DNA of 64,000 bases from Pseudeuparius sepicola (taxonomy: Eukaryota > Arthropoda > Insecta > Coleoptera > Anthribidae), in assembly GCA_963920635.1 (NCBI GenBank), contig OY987304.1, forward strand, positions 1,185,501-1,249,500, given 5' to 3'. How positions within the stretch are numbered: the first letter of the stretch is position 1; every line of letters starts with the position of its first letter. This document shows, in pieces, positions 1-11,325 of the stretch. A program made the position numbers and the translations under genes. The notes below the pieces were generated by a model. It was not told the origin of the DNA. It did no database searches and saw only the letters and a list, made by a program, of their open reading frames with translations.

Positions 1-985
1 CAACAACTTTTGTAGGCAGGGTTGCTGATTTTTTTGATTTTTTTAGAAAAAATCAAATTAATCAGATTTTTTTCATTTAAATCGGATTTAAATAAAAAAA
101 ATTAGATTTAGAATTAGAATTTTTTGTTTAAAGTGGTTTTCTTTTTATTATTTTATTAAGAAATTATATTTGATTTTTTAAACCTATAAAAATAGATAAT
201 GAAAACGTTTTACTTATGTTTTTTATTTAAGGATTTCAGCAGAAAGTTTTGCAGACTTCTCGGTACCTAGCTTATTTCCTAATTTCCTATAAACAAAATT
301 AAAAGATGAAATGATACGTCTTCTCCTGCTGAAGATGCTACTGCAGTATGCAGTTGCTTATGTATGCTCATTTCCTCTTCAGTTACACAGCCAGTGGCGT
401 GTTTTTTTACATAATGTAACTACATTTAAATTTTGATTTAAATAAAATGATTTTTTTATTTTAATCAAACGATTAAAATCGCGATTTAAATCATTAATTT
501 TAATCAAAGCAACCCTGTTTGTAGGAACAGATTTTCTGTTATCTTTTATCGTTCAAAATTTACAGGGTCAAATATGTAAAAAAACATGGAATTTTTTTAA
601 TCATTTTCCAAAATCTAGTTAGCCATGGAAACAATTAATAGTCAGAAATTACTTAATAGTATGTTAGGGTGCCTTATGCAATGCACCCTTAAATTTATTC
701 AATATTAAATTTTTTAAAATTTTGAGAAAATATATTCCAGTTGAATAAATTTAAGGGTGCACAAATCACACACAATAGTCATAAATTAAATAATTTAATT
801 TGTGACTACTATCAATTGTTTCCATTGCTAGCTAGATTTCGGAAAACCGATCCTGGTGATTAGAAAAAATTCCATGTTTTTTACATATTTGTCTCTGTCT
901 CTGTAGATTGTGAACAATAAAAATACAGAAAATATGTTCCTAGAAAAGTTTTCCCAAACGTTAAAAAAGCAAATTTTCAGCCATA
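1..985. repeat. Foldback element, interrupted by a hAT-like MITE
   Basis: Two long arms pair with each other. The left arm (1-16, then 526-about 710) reads toward the centre and its reverse complement lies at about 735-985. For example, the stretch before GGAACAGATTTTCTGT at the left matches the reverse complement of the bases around 930-950. An inner pair (GCACCCTTAAATTTATTCAA near 682 and its reverse complement near 741) forms the hairpin tip. The arms are diverged, so the insertion is old. The left end may lie outside the window. Confidence 0.75.
17..517. mobile_element. hAT-like MITE with 8-bp target duplication
   Basis: The element starts CAGGGTTGCT and ends with its exact reverse complement AGCAACCCTG. 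It is flanked by a perfect 8-bp direct repeat, TTTGTAGG, at 9-16 and 518-525. An 8-bp duplication and CAGGG-type termini are typical of hAT transposons. The interior is A/T-rich simple sequence with no coding capacity. It sits inside one arm of a larger foldback. Confidence 0.85.
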
Positions 986-1400
986 ATTTGAACCTTAGTA
1001 TCTATGTCCCATTTAAGTAGGTACATACCTCTGTTCCAAATTTTATTTTCACTTTTCCTGTGCCCGCAGTAGGCTTGGAACGTCAGGTCTCACTCGCCCT
1101 GTACAGTAATTCTGCCGTGCTTATTAGAAACGCAGTATCTACGTACTGCGCTAAAATGAGAAATCGGACGTTAAAGTTTTTGGTTAATATCTTGGAAACT
1201 AATACTTTTTCGCTAACAAAAACTGTGTTTGTGTGAACTAACTAATATCAGAATTATACTATAGACGTCGTAAAAAACGTATATTTAATTTTTTTACTAA
1301 AAAGTCAGATACCGCGGATTTACTTCGTAAACATACCAATTGAGTTGCGACCTTTTTTAAGCAAAATGCAGTATCTACATACCTACTCATAACAATATAT

Positions 1401-1522
1401 AATAATGGAAACGTTCATGGCATTTCAGGCACAAGGAAGGTGTAATACGAGTAGGTAATACCATAGAAGAATTTACTATGACGTAATACTTAGGCCTACT
1501 TGTCACGAACGTTTCCATTATT
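1401..1522. repeat. Hairpin with 16-bp perfect arms
   Basis: The first 16 bases (AATAATGGAAACGTTC) are exactly repeated in reverse complement at 1507-1522. Inside is a short imperfect palindrome starting CATAGAAGAAT (from 1462), flanked at one remove by the direct repeat GTAATAC (1455-1461 and 1483-1489). That resembles the micro-palindromes described elsewhere in the window. No gene is seen in 986-1600. Confidence 0.6.
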
Positions 1523-1632
1523 ACAAGTAATAGAGGCATGATTTATCCTCTATATATATATCTTATATTAAATCAATTTTTTCAAGAATGGCATCTAGGC
1601 AAATAATAAGAACAAGGTATTCTTTGCAATCT

Positions 1633-1834
1633 TTATTTATACATCAAAAGTACGGGGCAGGTTTTCCCAAAATATTTGCTGATTTTGTGGTAGCACACCA
1701 TTTTATTCTTTCTATCGAGGCACGGAACATTCTTAAGTAGGTCACTTTTCTTCATTGCTTTTTTCATAAGAAAATCCAATGTTTTTGTTTTATCTTCGAG
1801 AAAAGAAGTTCTGTACTCATTCTTTTTACTATCG
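1633..1834 (-). CDS. Possible orphan 3'-terminal exon, unknown protein
   Basis: On the minus strand an AG acceptor (TTCAG) at 1835-1836 opens a 66-codon frame, beginning SDSKKNEYRTSFLEDKTK, that is lysine-rich and ends FGKTCPVLLMYK then a stop. An AATAAA polyadenylation signal overlaps the stop codon, which is what a genuine last exon can look like. No upstream exon could be identified because the bases above it are foldback repeats. I do not recognise the protein; it may be an exon of a gene extending elsewhere, a decayed remnant, or chance. Confidence 0.3.
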
Positions 1835-1911
1835 CTGAACATAACGAGATGCGTTACATTTTCGATAATTACTATTGTTCTTAGTAGGATACATTTATAT
1901 CATTGAATATG

Positions 1912-2379
1912 TACAGGGTGTGGTTGTAAATGCGGGGTATCTCGGTTATTTTTAGAGCCTAATATAGATAATAACTACATAGTGTTATTATTTTTGTAAA
2001 GCTTTCGACAATCTGAATATAACTAGTAGAAAATATACAGGGTGTTATATGTAAAAAATCTAAGTTTGATCCATATATCGAACACTATCAATTTTAGTAA
2101 AAAACTGAATACGGCACTGAATTCTACATGAAAATGTCTATAAGATACAGTTTTTTCCATTTCAATATCATTAACCGTTTCCAAGATACGAGGTATGCCC
2201 CAAAAGCGCAAATTTTCAATTTCGCCCTGTATCTTAAAAACGGAGGTGCCTATGAAAAATCTGTTAACGGTATCTTTGGTTTCACAAAAAAGTAGCAACA
2301 ATTCGCGAAAACCGCAACTCCCTATCTCTACAAATAACCGAGATACCCAGCATTTACAACCAAATCTGGACACCCTGTA
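1912..2379. repeat. TACAGGGTG-type foldback element
   Basis: The ends are inverted copies: TACAGGGTGTGGTTGTAAAT on the left and the reverse complement of a close variant on the right (ending ACACCCTGTA). A second TACAGGGTGTTAT end lies at about 2035, suggesting nested copies. The open frames across it are products of the arms, not genes. Confidence 0.7.
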
Positions 2380-2399
2380 CATGCGCGGCCCAAATCGGT

Positions 2400-2999
2400 C
2401 CACTAGGCATGAGAAATGAGCAAAAAATCAAGAATTTCGAGTAAGTGCGGCAACGTTGCGCCAAATTTTACTCTGTGGTACGGCTTCTCAAATCAACAGC
2501 TTCCTCTACATACCCTCGCACCACCCCGCTCTTCCCGTACTGTTTAACGAATCATTTACGACTAATGAGTGTACAATATAGGACGGGAATTAACAGGCAA
2601 AGCTAAGACAAAAAGCGGCACGTGCAGTATGCTTAGACAAAATGCGGTAATTGCAAGTGTCTCATATGCAGGTACCGCTATTTTGCTAAGCAAAATGAAT
2701 ATACGGCATTTTCATTAAGTAAACCTTTGCATTTAGCACATACGGCATATAAAACATTTATTATTTCACTGTTAATATTGCAGATACCGCTTTTATAAGT
2801 AGCATGGAAAGAGATAAGTCCAATGTGAACCCAATGATACAGAAAAGACGATTTCAGATATTTTTGCAGATACCGCGTTTCTAATAAGCAGGGCAGAATT
2901 GTCATTTTTTTTACTGAAAAAAAAAATTTAAATAGATTTTGTTATTGACTGAAATATTTTCCAGTTGACGATTTTGTTCAATTTTAATAATTTTTTTAG
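2400..2999. other. Non-coding; scattered short repeats
   Basis: No gene is seen. Variants of a short motif (GCAGATACCGC or GCAGTATCTAC) recur at about 1133, 1309, 1369, 2640, 2669, 2781 and 2870, usually near AAGCAAAATG. This suggests a decayed interspersed or satellite-like repeat. A polypyrimidine stretch and acceptor for the fucosyltransferase exon close the interval. Confidence 0.4.
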
Positions 3000-3962
3000 G
3001 TCAGATCCCTTTGCTCATTGCTCAACGAAAAACTGTGATATTACTTATAACGATGACGCTATCGCTACCGCCGACATAGTGATATTCCACCTGCACAGGC
3101 TACAGGGCATTTCGGATTTGCCAAAACGTGTAAATAACGATCAAATCTGGGCGTTTCTCACCGACGAGAGTCCCCACCACACATTCCTTAAATCTAAACT
3201 CAAACTCGGCGATTTCGACGGTAAATTCAACTGGTCCATGACCTACAGGTAAGAAACCCCCGTCTTGTAGTAGGCCGTGAAACAAACGAATGTTTTAGAA
3301 TGGACTCTGACATCCCAGTGCCCTACGGAAGGACAGTTGTAAAAAATCAGCACGCCTTAGACTTGACGGTAAACAAAAGAAGGGACGTGTTAGTGACGGT
3401 GCTCGGGTCAAATTGCGGCGGGAACAATCACAGATGGGACTACATAAGAGAACTGCAGAAACATATAAAAATAGACGTATATGGGAAATGTGGGCCGTTG
3501 AAATCGTGTCCGGGACATTTTAGGAATGACTGCAACGATATAGGGAGATACATGTTTTATTTGAGTTTCGAAAACTCGAATTGTGACGAATACATAACGG
3601 AGAAGCTTTGGTGGAATGCATTTGGAAAAAATTCGATACCAATCCTGATGGGTGCTAAGAGAACAGACTACGAAAAATTGTTACCTTTAAATTCGTACAT
3701 AAATGTCGATGATTTTGCTAGTCCAAACAGTTTAGCACAATTTATATTAAGATTAAATAATACAGGGGAATTCCAGAGTTATTTTAAGTGGAAAAGAAAC
3801 TTTGAGGTGCTGAACGAACACGGGTATTTTCAAAGCGAATCATTTCATTACTGTAGAGTGTGTCAAGCTTTGAACTATAACAGTAAAAAAGAAAAAGTGT
3901 ATAAAAAACTCGACGACTTTTGGAGTGCTAAGAAAAACTGTTATCCAGCGTGGAACCAGTAA
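3000..3962 (+). CDS. Alpha-1,3-fucosyltransferase (GT10), last two exons
   Basis: The product is a Golgi type II membrane enzyme that transfers fucose from GDP-fucose to N-acetylglucosamine-containing glycans. Two exons are seen: 3000-3248 and 3299-3962, joined in frame across a 50-bp intron. The exon-1 part carries the N-terminal half of the catalytic region, with ADIVIFHLHR and WAFLTDESPHH. The second exon has the GT10 donor-binding signature RYMFYLSFENSNCDEYITEK, then LWWNAF, PILMGA and NSYINVDDF, and ends KKNCYPAWNQ with conserved C-terminal cysteines. The acceptor at 2998-2999 means the start codon, membrane anchor and stem lie in upstream exons that I could not find, probably outside the window. 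It resembles the insect FucTC group more than FucTA, but I am not sure of the paralog. Confidence 0.9.
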
Positions 3963-5170
3963 AAATTCCTTCCAAAGATTGTGTTAAAAAAAAGTATTAT
4001 TACCTACAAAAATAAAACGTTTTTGGTACTTACTTGGTGTATAATTTTTTCCTGATGTATTCTTATTTGTTTTAAACAAAAAATTTGGACAAAAAACACA
4101 AAGAAAACACAAAAAAACAAACACATAGGCAGACAAACCAAGGTTAACATAAATTTTAATGTCAAATCGACAAATGACAAATGGCACTTCTTCCTCTTCG
4201 TTTTACTGTCAAAAAACAATAAACATAGGTTGCACCCTCAGACTAATACATCAGACGGATGGTTGATTCGGCCCGGTTGGACTGCGGACGTGACGAATCG
4301 GCCAGGGTCGTATTGCAAAATATTTCAGGTTTAATTTTCAACTCGAAATATTAAGTGAAAAATGAATCATTAGACAAAAAATACTATCTATACGTTGTAA
4401 CTAAATACGGTAAAACTTTCCTTTGGTGTATGTCTACCCCGATTTTGTTGAAATTTTGGCTACCCCCCTATTTTCGAGGTCCCTGAACACGAATCTGACC
4501 TCAGTTTTCGGCGCTCGGCCGAAGTTTCCGAGAAAATGAATTTTCATTTTTCCTTTTGACACCCCACTTTTAACAAGGTTATTTGTGTTATAATTGAGAT
4601 GAATTCAGCTCAAACTGATCACCACCCTATATTGCACCCTTTGCCACCTCGAAACTTCGCGAAAACCCGCGGAAAATCCGAAATTTTGAAAGATTTTTGC
4701 CGTGTTGACGGCCGGGCCGGGCAGTTATTTACTAACGCCCTGTATAATATCTAGAATTCTCGCTTGTCCAACTGGTTCAACAGAGCATCCCCTAATTCCA
4801 AAATAGTATTCATTCTTCTCTGTAATTCCGGTAAATCCGGTCGAAATTGAACTTGGAAGTTTCTAAATGCCCGGCCAGCGCACTTTTGTGAATTTCCAAA
4901 AATGTTAACCTGCCCCGAAAATAGGTTTTTTCGACGTAGCTCGACCAGTAGATGACGGAAATAAGGGTTAAATTCGATTTCGTCCAGTCGTTTCCGAGAT
5001 TTCGCATTTAATGTCCAAAATTGTCAAACACCTCCAAAATCGAGGGGTCGAATTTAAGAATAAATTATTTGCTCGAAACCGGTGAGCCCTTACGCCTTCG
5101 GGACCATGCTAAATCGATTTGGCTGGTCGATTTACTTAGGAAAAGTTCCATTTCACGGTAGAATTACCCG
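3963..5170. other. Non-coding stretch after the fucosyltransferase
   Basis: This holds the 3' UTR of the fucosyltransferase (candidate AATAAA near 4010) and then unique-looking sequence. From about 4430 to 5160 the composition changes: it is richer in CG and has polypurine blocks such as TTTCCGAGA that recur at 4526 and 4991. No open frame resembles a known protein. It may be the remnant of an old element continuing into the tandem repeat. Confidence 0.4.
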
Positions 5171-5175
5171 TTTTT

Positions 5176-5776
5176 GAAAAATCGAACTTCGAGTTTTCAC
5201 TTTCGATTTGACTCTCGAGGCCATTTGCGCAGAAACGGTTAGAGCTACGATATTCTACTTTGCGCCAATCGACGCAGCGCCTCGAGATGTATAAGCATAG
5301 AAGAATCTACTAGATTCTTCTATGGTATAAGTCTTAAGTGTGTTACTTTGTAGGCTACTTGTTGTTGAAAAATCGAACTTCGAGTTTTCACTTTCGATTT
5401 GACTCTCGAGGCCATTTGCGCAGAAACGGTTAGAGCTACGATATTCTACGTTGCGCCAATCGACGCAGCGCCTCGAGATGTATAAGCATAGAAGAATCTA
5501 CTAGATTCTTCTATGCTTATCTACTAGATCTACTAGATTCTTCTATGGTATAAGTCTTAAGTGTGTTACTTTGTAGGCTAACTTGTTGTTGAAAAATCGA
5601 ACTTCGAGTTTTCACTTTCGATTTGACTCTCGAGGCCATTTGCGCAGAAACGGTTAGAGCTACGATATTCTACTTTGCGCCAATCGACGCAGCGCCTCGA
5701 GATGTATAAACATAGAAGAATCTACTAGATTCTTCTATGGTATAAGTCTTAAGTGTTACTTTGTAGGCTACTTTTT
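5176..5776 (+). repeat. Three-copy tandem repeat, about 190-224 bp per unit
   Basis: Units start at 5176, 5367 and 5591 with GAAAAATCGAACTTCGAG and end with TTACTTTGTAGGCTAC. They are nearly identical. The middle unit is longer because the palindromic tract near its end is expanded. Each unit contains a short palindrome with 14-nt arms (CATAGAAGAATCTA, one C, then the reverse complement). In unit 1 it lies at 5296-5324, flanked by the direct repeat GTATAAG (5289-5295 and 5325-5331). The palindrome therefore inserted before the tandem amplification. Confidence 0.9.
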
Positions 5777-6110
5777 TTATAGATACAAGGGTCAAAAACA
5801 TACCCACGGCGATATGTATTACATATTTTTGCAGATATATTTTAAAATTTCCGCCACAGATAAAATTAAGTAATAATAAGGCGACATCTGATTTATTTTC
5901 CACAGATCGAAAAGCGACCAAAAAGGTTATTCCGATAACCTTTTCCGATAACCTTTTGGACTCATTGTTTCACGATAACTGCACAGAAAATATTAAATTG
6001 TATAAATTATAAATTTTATTATTGACTTGATCTCCGTCCACTGAAGAACACAGCTTATTGTCTTCCCTTGTGAATTTGTTTTGTGATTTTACGTGCATGA
6101 CGTTATATTG

Positions 6111-8126
6111 GATGAGCGACTACTTTTATTTGTTCGATTTATGTAAAGGTATGAAAATATAGAAAATAAATAATATAAAAAAAGTAATATTTAATATTTA
6201 TATTTTTTAGTGATCGAAGAAGAAATCATGTCTTCTGTTCCGCAAGGAGCGTTTGTCGCCAGAAAAATTCGCAAAAACGAAGAGAAACTCAAAAATTTTA
6301 ACGAAAACAGTAAGATGACTAACAAATTTTATCAAAATATCAATCTTTCCCATGTTACATTATTTTTATATAATAATATAATTCTCACCCTCACAATACT
6401 CCAAACTAGGAGTACCCCAGAAGCAACCACATGCTTGTGCGGGGGAGGGGGGCAATTACTATTATTTTGTCTTCGTTGCTATTTACGCTATCTTGAACTT
6501 TGCACTTTGCCCTATGATTTTTTTTACTTTTTATTTATCACTAGCAGTCGCAAAATACTTAATTTGACAAGAAAATTGACCAAAAAGAAAGCTACAAAAA
6601 ATATTAATGGTTAAATATTTGACTAATGTATACATTGTGTGTGACTTAAGTTTGCTATTTTATACAGGGTGATTCAGATTTATTCTGCGACACTTCAACA
6701 GGTGATAGAAAACCAAAAAAATAACCGCACTTTCTTCTATAAACTATATCATTTTAAGGAATTATAAAAAAGTTACAGGGTGTTAAAGTTGTTAGAAATA
6801 TGTGGAATTTATTGAATATTTACCAAAAGTTGAGATATTTAAGTCATATTTGGTACACGTTATAACGGCATGGGTTAGCATAAAACCTGTTAATTGAACA
6901 ACCAGTGGCGTAGAAGTGGGTAATTAGTATAATTGTTTTTAGAAAAAAAAAAGAACCACCTTGTATAGCAATGAAATGTTAGCATTTTTTCATATGTGTC
7001 ATGGTTTCATAGCAAATTTGATTTTTTCATATTATTTCGGGGTAGGTACTTCTGAAAAATTAACTTAAAACTTCGCTCCATAGTATATCACTCAAAGCAG
7101 CAAAAATGTGTTTCTTACTTTAAATACAGTAACTTTTCCCAATAAACTTACCCATTCAAGGTTTTACTTTTCACGATACAGAGCGTAACATTAATAATTA
7201 TTGTATCTCCCTTAAATGTATTAGACCCTGTATCTTCAAAAGTATAGCCAGAGAACATCCTTGTTCTCTGGTATAGCCTTAAATAGGTAAGTTTATTAGA
7301 AAAAGTTAATTTATTTCAAGTATTTGCCACGAAACCATGACACATACAGAAAATTACCAAGAGGGCATTTTTGTTTAAAATTAAAATTTACATACAGAAA
7401 TTGAATACACTTTATTGCAATACAAGGTGTGGTTCTTTTTTTTTAAAAAAACAATTATACTAATAATTACCTACTTCTACGCCACTGGTTGTTCAAGGTG
7501 TTTAATATTAACAGGTTTTATGCTAACCCATGTCTTTATAACGTGTACCAAATATGACTTAAATATCTAAACTAGTTTGGTAAATATTCAATAAAGACCA
7601 CATGTTTCTTAAAACTTTAACCCCCTGTAACTTTCTAATAAGGCCTTAAAATGATATAGTTTAAAAAAGAAAGTGCGATTATCTTTTGGTTTTCTATCAC
7701 CTGTTGAAGTGTCGCAGAATAAAACTGAATCACCCTGTATATTATAAATATTATGTTTGTTATAGGTACTTCAAAATGGCTGTATCAGAATTTTTATGTG
7801 TTTTTTTTTAGATTGCGACATGTCTCCCACAAAATACAACGACAAGTACATGAATAGCATCTGGGGCATGTACAACAGATATTCCGTACATAACCTGAAG
7901 AAAGTTATGGAATATGACAACGGCCTGGCCTCAAACAACAGCCAAATTAAGTACATAACCTCTAAATATATTTTGTAATAATTGTTTGAATTGTGCGAGT
8001 TTTTCTAGGAATTTGGCTGTAAATGCCGCAGAAAAAACAACTTCTGCGGACAACAAGGGCTTCAACAAGTCGATTGTCACCGGGATAAGAATTCCCTCGC
8101 CCAACTTTTTGTATCTGCCTATGTAA
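6111..8126 (+). CDS. Small unrecognised four-exon protein
   Basis: Four exons join with consistent phase and GT-AG borders: 6097 or 6111-6148, 6211-6309, 7812-7950 and 8009-8126. The product from the second ATG is about 125-130 aa. It begins MSDYFYLFDLCKVIEEEIM, continues SSVPQGAFVARKIRKNEEKL, then MNSIWGMYNRYSVHNLKKVM, and ends SIVTGIRIPSPNFLYLPM. ATGs at 6097, 6111 and 6228 are all in frame. The 6111 choice is a guess; 6228 in exon 2 would also give a plausible protein. There is no signal peptide, membrane segment or domain I recognise. Four frame-matched junctions in a row make chance unlikely. Intron 2 is inflated by a foldback element at 6663-7739. Confidence 0.5.
6663..7739. repeat. TACAGGGTGATTC foldback, about 1.08 kb
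   Basis: The termini are TACAGGGTGATTCAG and its reverse complement, with arms of several hundred bases (for instance the GCGACACTTCAACAGGTGAT region at 6688 and again in reverse at about 7700). TA flanks both sides, as for TA-targeting elements. It lies wholly within an intron of the small unknown gene. A micro-palindrome at 7249-7270 interrupts its right arm and is absent from the left arm. Confidence 0.85.
7249..7270. mobile_element. 22-bp micro-palindromic insertion
   Basis: CAGAGAACA and TGTTCTCTG are separated by TCCT. It is flanked by the perfect 7-bp direct repeat GTATAGC (7242-7248 and 7271-7277). The matching position in the opposite arm of the surrounding foldback (near 7150-7180) lacks both the palindrome and the second GTATAGC-like copy, so an unoccupied site is visible. 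Confidence 0.7.
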
Positions 8127-9259
8127 AGATATAAAATATAAGTCTAATAACTGATCTGTGAAATAGAAAACCGTAACATTGCTTTTTGTAGGTAAAATAT
8201 ATTAATAAATTTTAGTTTTTTATTTCCCATTTTGGATTATTTCGCTTTTAATTGTATCCACAATAATAAAAAACAATTAAAATCAATACGGTTCTGCTTT
8301 TTTCTTCACTTTGTGGGCTGTTTTGGGGAACAAATTCCGAAACTTATAGCGTAAGGTAGGTACCCACATCCACATGGGAAGCATTTTCCGTAAAAAAAAA
8401 TTCCAGCTCTTCCAGTTTTTCCTAATAGCCACCGTTTTCTCAATATATAGGGTGTTATTTAAGTACGTAGCCAAACTTTAAGGGGTGATTCTTTGAGTGA
8501 TTTTAAGACGAAAAGTTTATATAAACATAGGTCCGGTATCGCTTCGTTTTCAAGATACAGGGTGTCAAACTTTTAAAAAAATCTTTTTTTCGACATCTTA
8601 ATAATCCTTTAGCCGATTTTGTTTAAATCTGGCAGTGTTGTTTACGGTAGAGAGGGTTTAATTTAGCCCCAAGCAGATTCAAATTATTAGGTCCAGTGGC
8701 GTCCCAGGGGGCACCGTGACCAATATTTTTGAAAAAAAAAAAAAAAGTGCGCCACTGACTTTTTTAAAACTTTTATATTTTTCTCGTATTAAGAAACTAA
8801 GAATACAACTTTTTGGTCTCTTAATTTTTTTTTCGTGTCTGGCTTCGTTTTTGAGAAAGCAGCAATGCAACAACAAAGCAATGACATGCAATAAATGGAT
8901 TTTATTTTTTTCCCTCAAAAACTAAGCCAGATACGAAAAAAATTCAAGAGACCAAAAAGTTGTATTCTTAGTTGCTTAATGCGAAAAAAATGTAAAAGTT
9001 TTAAAAAGTCAGTGGCGCACATTTTCCTTTTCTCAAAAATATTGGTTAAGGGACGCCACTGGACTTGATATTAATTGTAATCTACTTTTATATTTTTTTC
9101 ACATTAAGCATAGTCCATAACATACATTTTTGAAAAAATCGCCCTACTTTGATTTGTAATCATTAAAATTACCTAATACAAATTAAATTATACCTCAGTC
9201 TCATCCTTAATTACAAAGAACACACGTAGTTGCTTCACTCTGTACAAACTGCCTACAAA
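8127..9259. other. Intergenic; foldback and no recognised gene
   Basis: This holds the 3' end of the small gene, then diverged repeat-like sequence (a CAGGGTGTCAAAC motif near 8560 and GGGTGTTATTTAAG near 8450) and a foldback at 8691-9065. No coding frame is convincing. Confidence 0.4.
8691..9065. repeat. CAGTGGCG-type foldback (hAT-like termini)
   Basis: GTCCAGTGGCGTCCC at the left is answered by GGGACGCCACTGGAC at the right, and almost the whole element pairs with itself (for instance AATACAACTTTTTGGTCTC and its reverse complement). CAGTGGCG termini are common in insect hAT elements, but I see no 8-bp target duplication. Confidence 0.75.
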
Positions 9260-9294
9260 CATAGAAAAATCTACTAGTAGTAGATTCTTCTATG
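9260..9294. mobile_element. 35-bp micro-palindromic insertion
   Basis: It begins CATAGAAAAATCTACTAG and ends with the inverted TAGATTCTTCTATG. The flanks are the perfect 7-bp direct repeat CTACAAA (9253-9259 and 9295-9301). The terminal motif is the same as the palindrome inside the 5.2-5.8 kb tandem repeat. Confidence 0.7.
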
Positions 9295-9696
9295 CTACAA
9301 ACGTTAAAAGAAAAGGTGTTTTTTTTCTCCAACCGCCGCATTATCTAATCACAATCACGCTACAACATTCAGTGCTTGATTTCTTACGATTGCCGACGGA
9401 CGTGTCGTATCCCGTTCGCGATTTTCGTTGGATTTTCGCCGCTGGAAACGCCGAAAACGAAGCGTAAACGAAACTACAAGGTGTGTTAGATTAGCCGCAG
9501 GATTCTGGAATGTAGGAAGGCAGGATGAATGTCTAGTTCATAATTTGGCAAGTGAAACATATCATAGAAGATTTAATTAACACAAATTCTAGCTGGATCT
9601 TAGTACGATCATCGTATGGAAGAAGTATAGGTAATATGATAATATTTTGTAGGTATGGTACTTGGAACAGTATAAAAACGGTTGGGAGGCTTTTGC

Positions 9697-10435
9697 TTTG
9701 TAAATGTAAAATATGGCATTAGCTATTGTCATTTTATTATAGATGGAAAAGCCGGGGATTGTTATTAAAATGTAGAAAATGACATGGATTTGTCGTTTCC
9801 TCAGAGAAATAACCAAGGATAGAGGTAAGAACAAAAAGTAAACAAAGCCAACATCTTTTTGAGTGATGCCGCGTACTCCATTGTTTACAGCATTTCATTT
9901 CAAAATAGAGGGGTTTAATAATGGGATATTTCAATGAAGGCACACCCCCCATAACGCTAAATTAACAAATGTAGCTATTAATTTCTTGTATATAACAATT
10001 TTAAACTAAAACTAAATTGCGCTGTAATGTAATTATAGTATCTAATTATTATCACTTTAATAAAATCGTCACAGATACCTCAAACCGCCCGACATGGCAA
10101 CGCTGCTTTTGCTGCCGCGGGTGCCGCGTCCGTTAACTCAGCGATATTTGTTTTGTGTATGCCCAGCACGTCAAGTTTTCCGATTGTTTACGTATGCATT
10201 TTTCCCGTTTTTAATTGTTTTTCTGTTAATTTATAAGCTATTTATTAGTATTTAGGATATAGTGACTGATTTTGTAAACAATGGACGTTTGTGCCCAAAC
10301 TAAATTGCGCCATTGTACCTAAATGTAAAAAATGGCATTAGCTTGCCATTTTATAGATGAAGAAGCTAGGGGATTGTTATTAAAATTAAAATGACATGGA
10401 TTTGTCATTTCGTATTTGAGAACCATATATGGACG
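9697..10435 (+). repeat. Diverged direct repeat pair
   Basis: The block at 9697-9815 (TGGCATTAGCT, then GGGGATTGTTATTAAAAT, then ATGACATGGATTTGTC) recurs at 10318-10435 in the same orientation. A GC-richer patch at about 10090-10145 separates them. No gene is evident between 9300 and 11780. Confidence 0.55.
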
Positions 10436-10629
10436 CTGCGCCTCAATTGTAAAAATTACGCCATTGTAATTGAACCTGAATGTAAAAATGGCAACATCTT
10501 GCCGTTTTATATTCGGAAAAGTACCTAGGTAGATGTTGTACTATATCGTGTAGCGGTCAAAAATTCGTGATCGTATTCATATGTAGAAAACGGCATAAGT
10601 AGGTATATGTATGTTAGCTTCCAAATTTT

Positions 10630-10765
10630 CACGGCAATTTAGGGAAAATATTTCGCCAACTGTACTGCTCATACCCTTGTTTATAGAGATTATAAACAAG
10701 GCTATAACCAATTGCCCGATTTATGACACATTGGCAATATTTTCCCTAAATTGCCGAGCTTTTAC
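10630..10765. repeat. Hairpin repeat
   Basis: CGGCAATTTAGGGAAAATAT near 10633 is repeated in reverse complement near 10740-10760. At the centre, CCTTGTTTATA and TATAAACAAGG flank five bases. It forms a complete foldback of about 130 bp. Confidence 0.65.
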
Positions 10766-11233
10766 GATTTTCCTGAAATTCTTTATTTCGAGAATATAAT
10801 CAGTAAAATTTGAAAAGGCTCCTGAACATTTTGGAGTTTCACTATATTACTCTCTTGTTTAAAACAAATATTTTTCGTTATTACATTGATCGTGTATCAT
10901 TATCACGAGATCCACAAATTCGAGTTAAATAAATTTAGTATAAAATTTGAATACGGAATTTTTCAAAAACCAAAAAAGATAATGCCACAAAGTTTAATAT
11001 CATTTTGATTGCCTTGATGAGACAAAAAAATCTAATAATATACAGGGTGTTCCATTTAAAAAAATTAAGTTGCCATTGGTCCAACTTTTTTGGAACACCC
11101 TGTACACTAAACGGTCATGGCATAAAAAAGTATTCGCCGAACCATTGATTTTGTTTCTTGAATCACCCTTTTATCTTAAAAAACAAAAAAGTTAGGTGGG
11201 GAGTCAATTCTCAGTGAATAACCCTGTACACAA
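10757..11233 (-). repeat. Half copy of a TACAGGGTG foldback family
   Basis: The sequence from the CGATTTTCCTGAAATTCTTT region to the AACCCTGTACA end matches, piece by piece, the right half of the foldback at 21697-22591 (for instance ATTTCGAGAATATAATCAGT and CACGAGATCCACAAATTCGA). A short palindrome with TACAGGGTGTTCC ends is embedded at about 11040-11105. Confidence 0.75.
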
Positions 11234-11325
11234 TTCTAAGACTAAACGTACCTCCGTGCGGCTATGGCGGATATTTCAAAGCACGTGCTCTTGTTTACGC
11301 CAGGCGTACGAGTTACTCGATTTTA

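Noticed and set aside
2023..2403. 126-codon minus-strand frame
   Set aside because: Lies within the foldback arms at 1912-2379 and contains no family motif.
5176..5776. CRISPR array
   Set aside because: Units are 190-224 bp and themselves nearly identical with no unique spacers; the host is a eukaryote.
8691..9065. Frames in both directions inside the CAGTGGCG foldback
   Set aside because: They arise from self-complementary arms and have low-complexity sequences.
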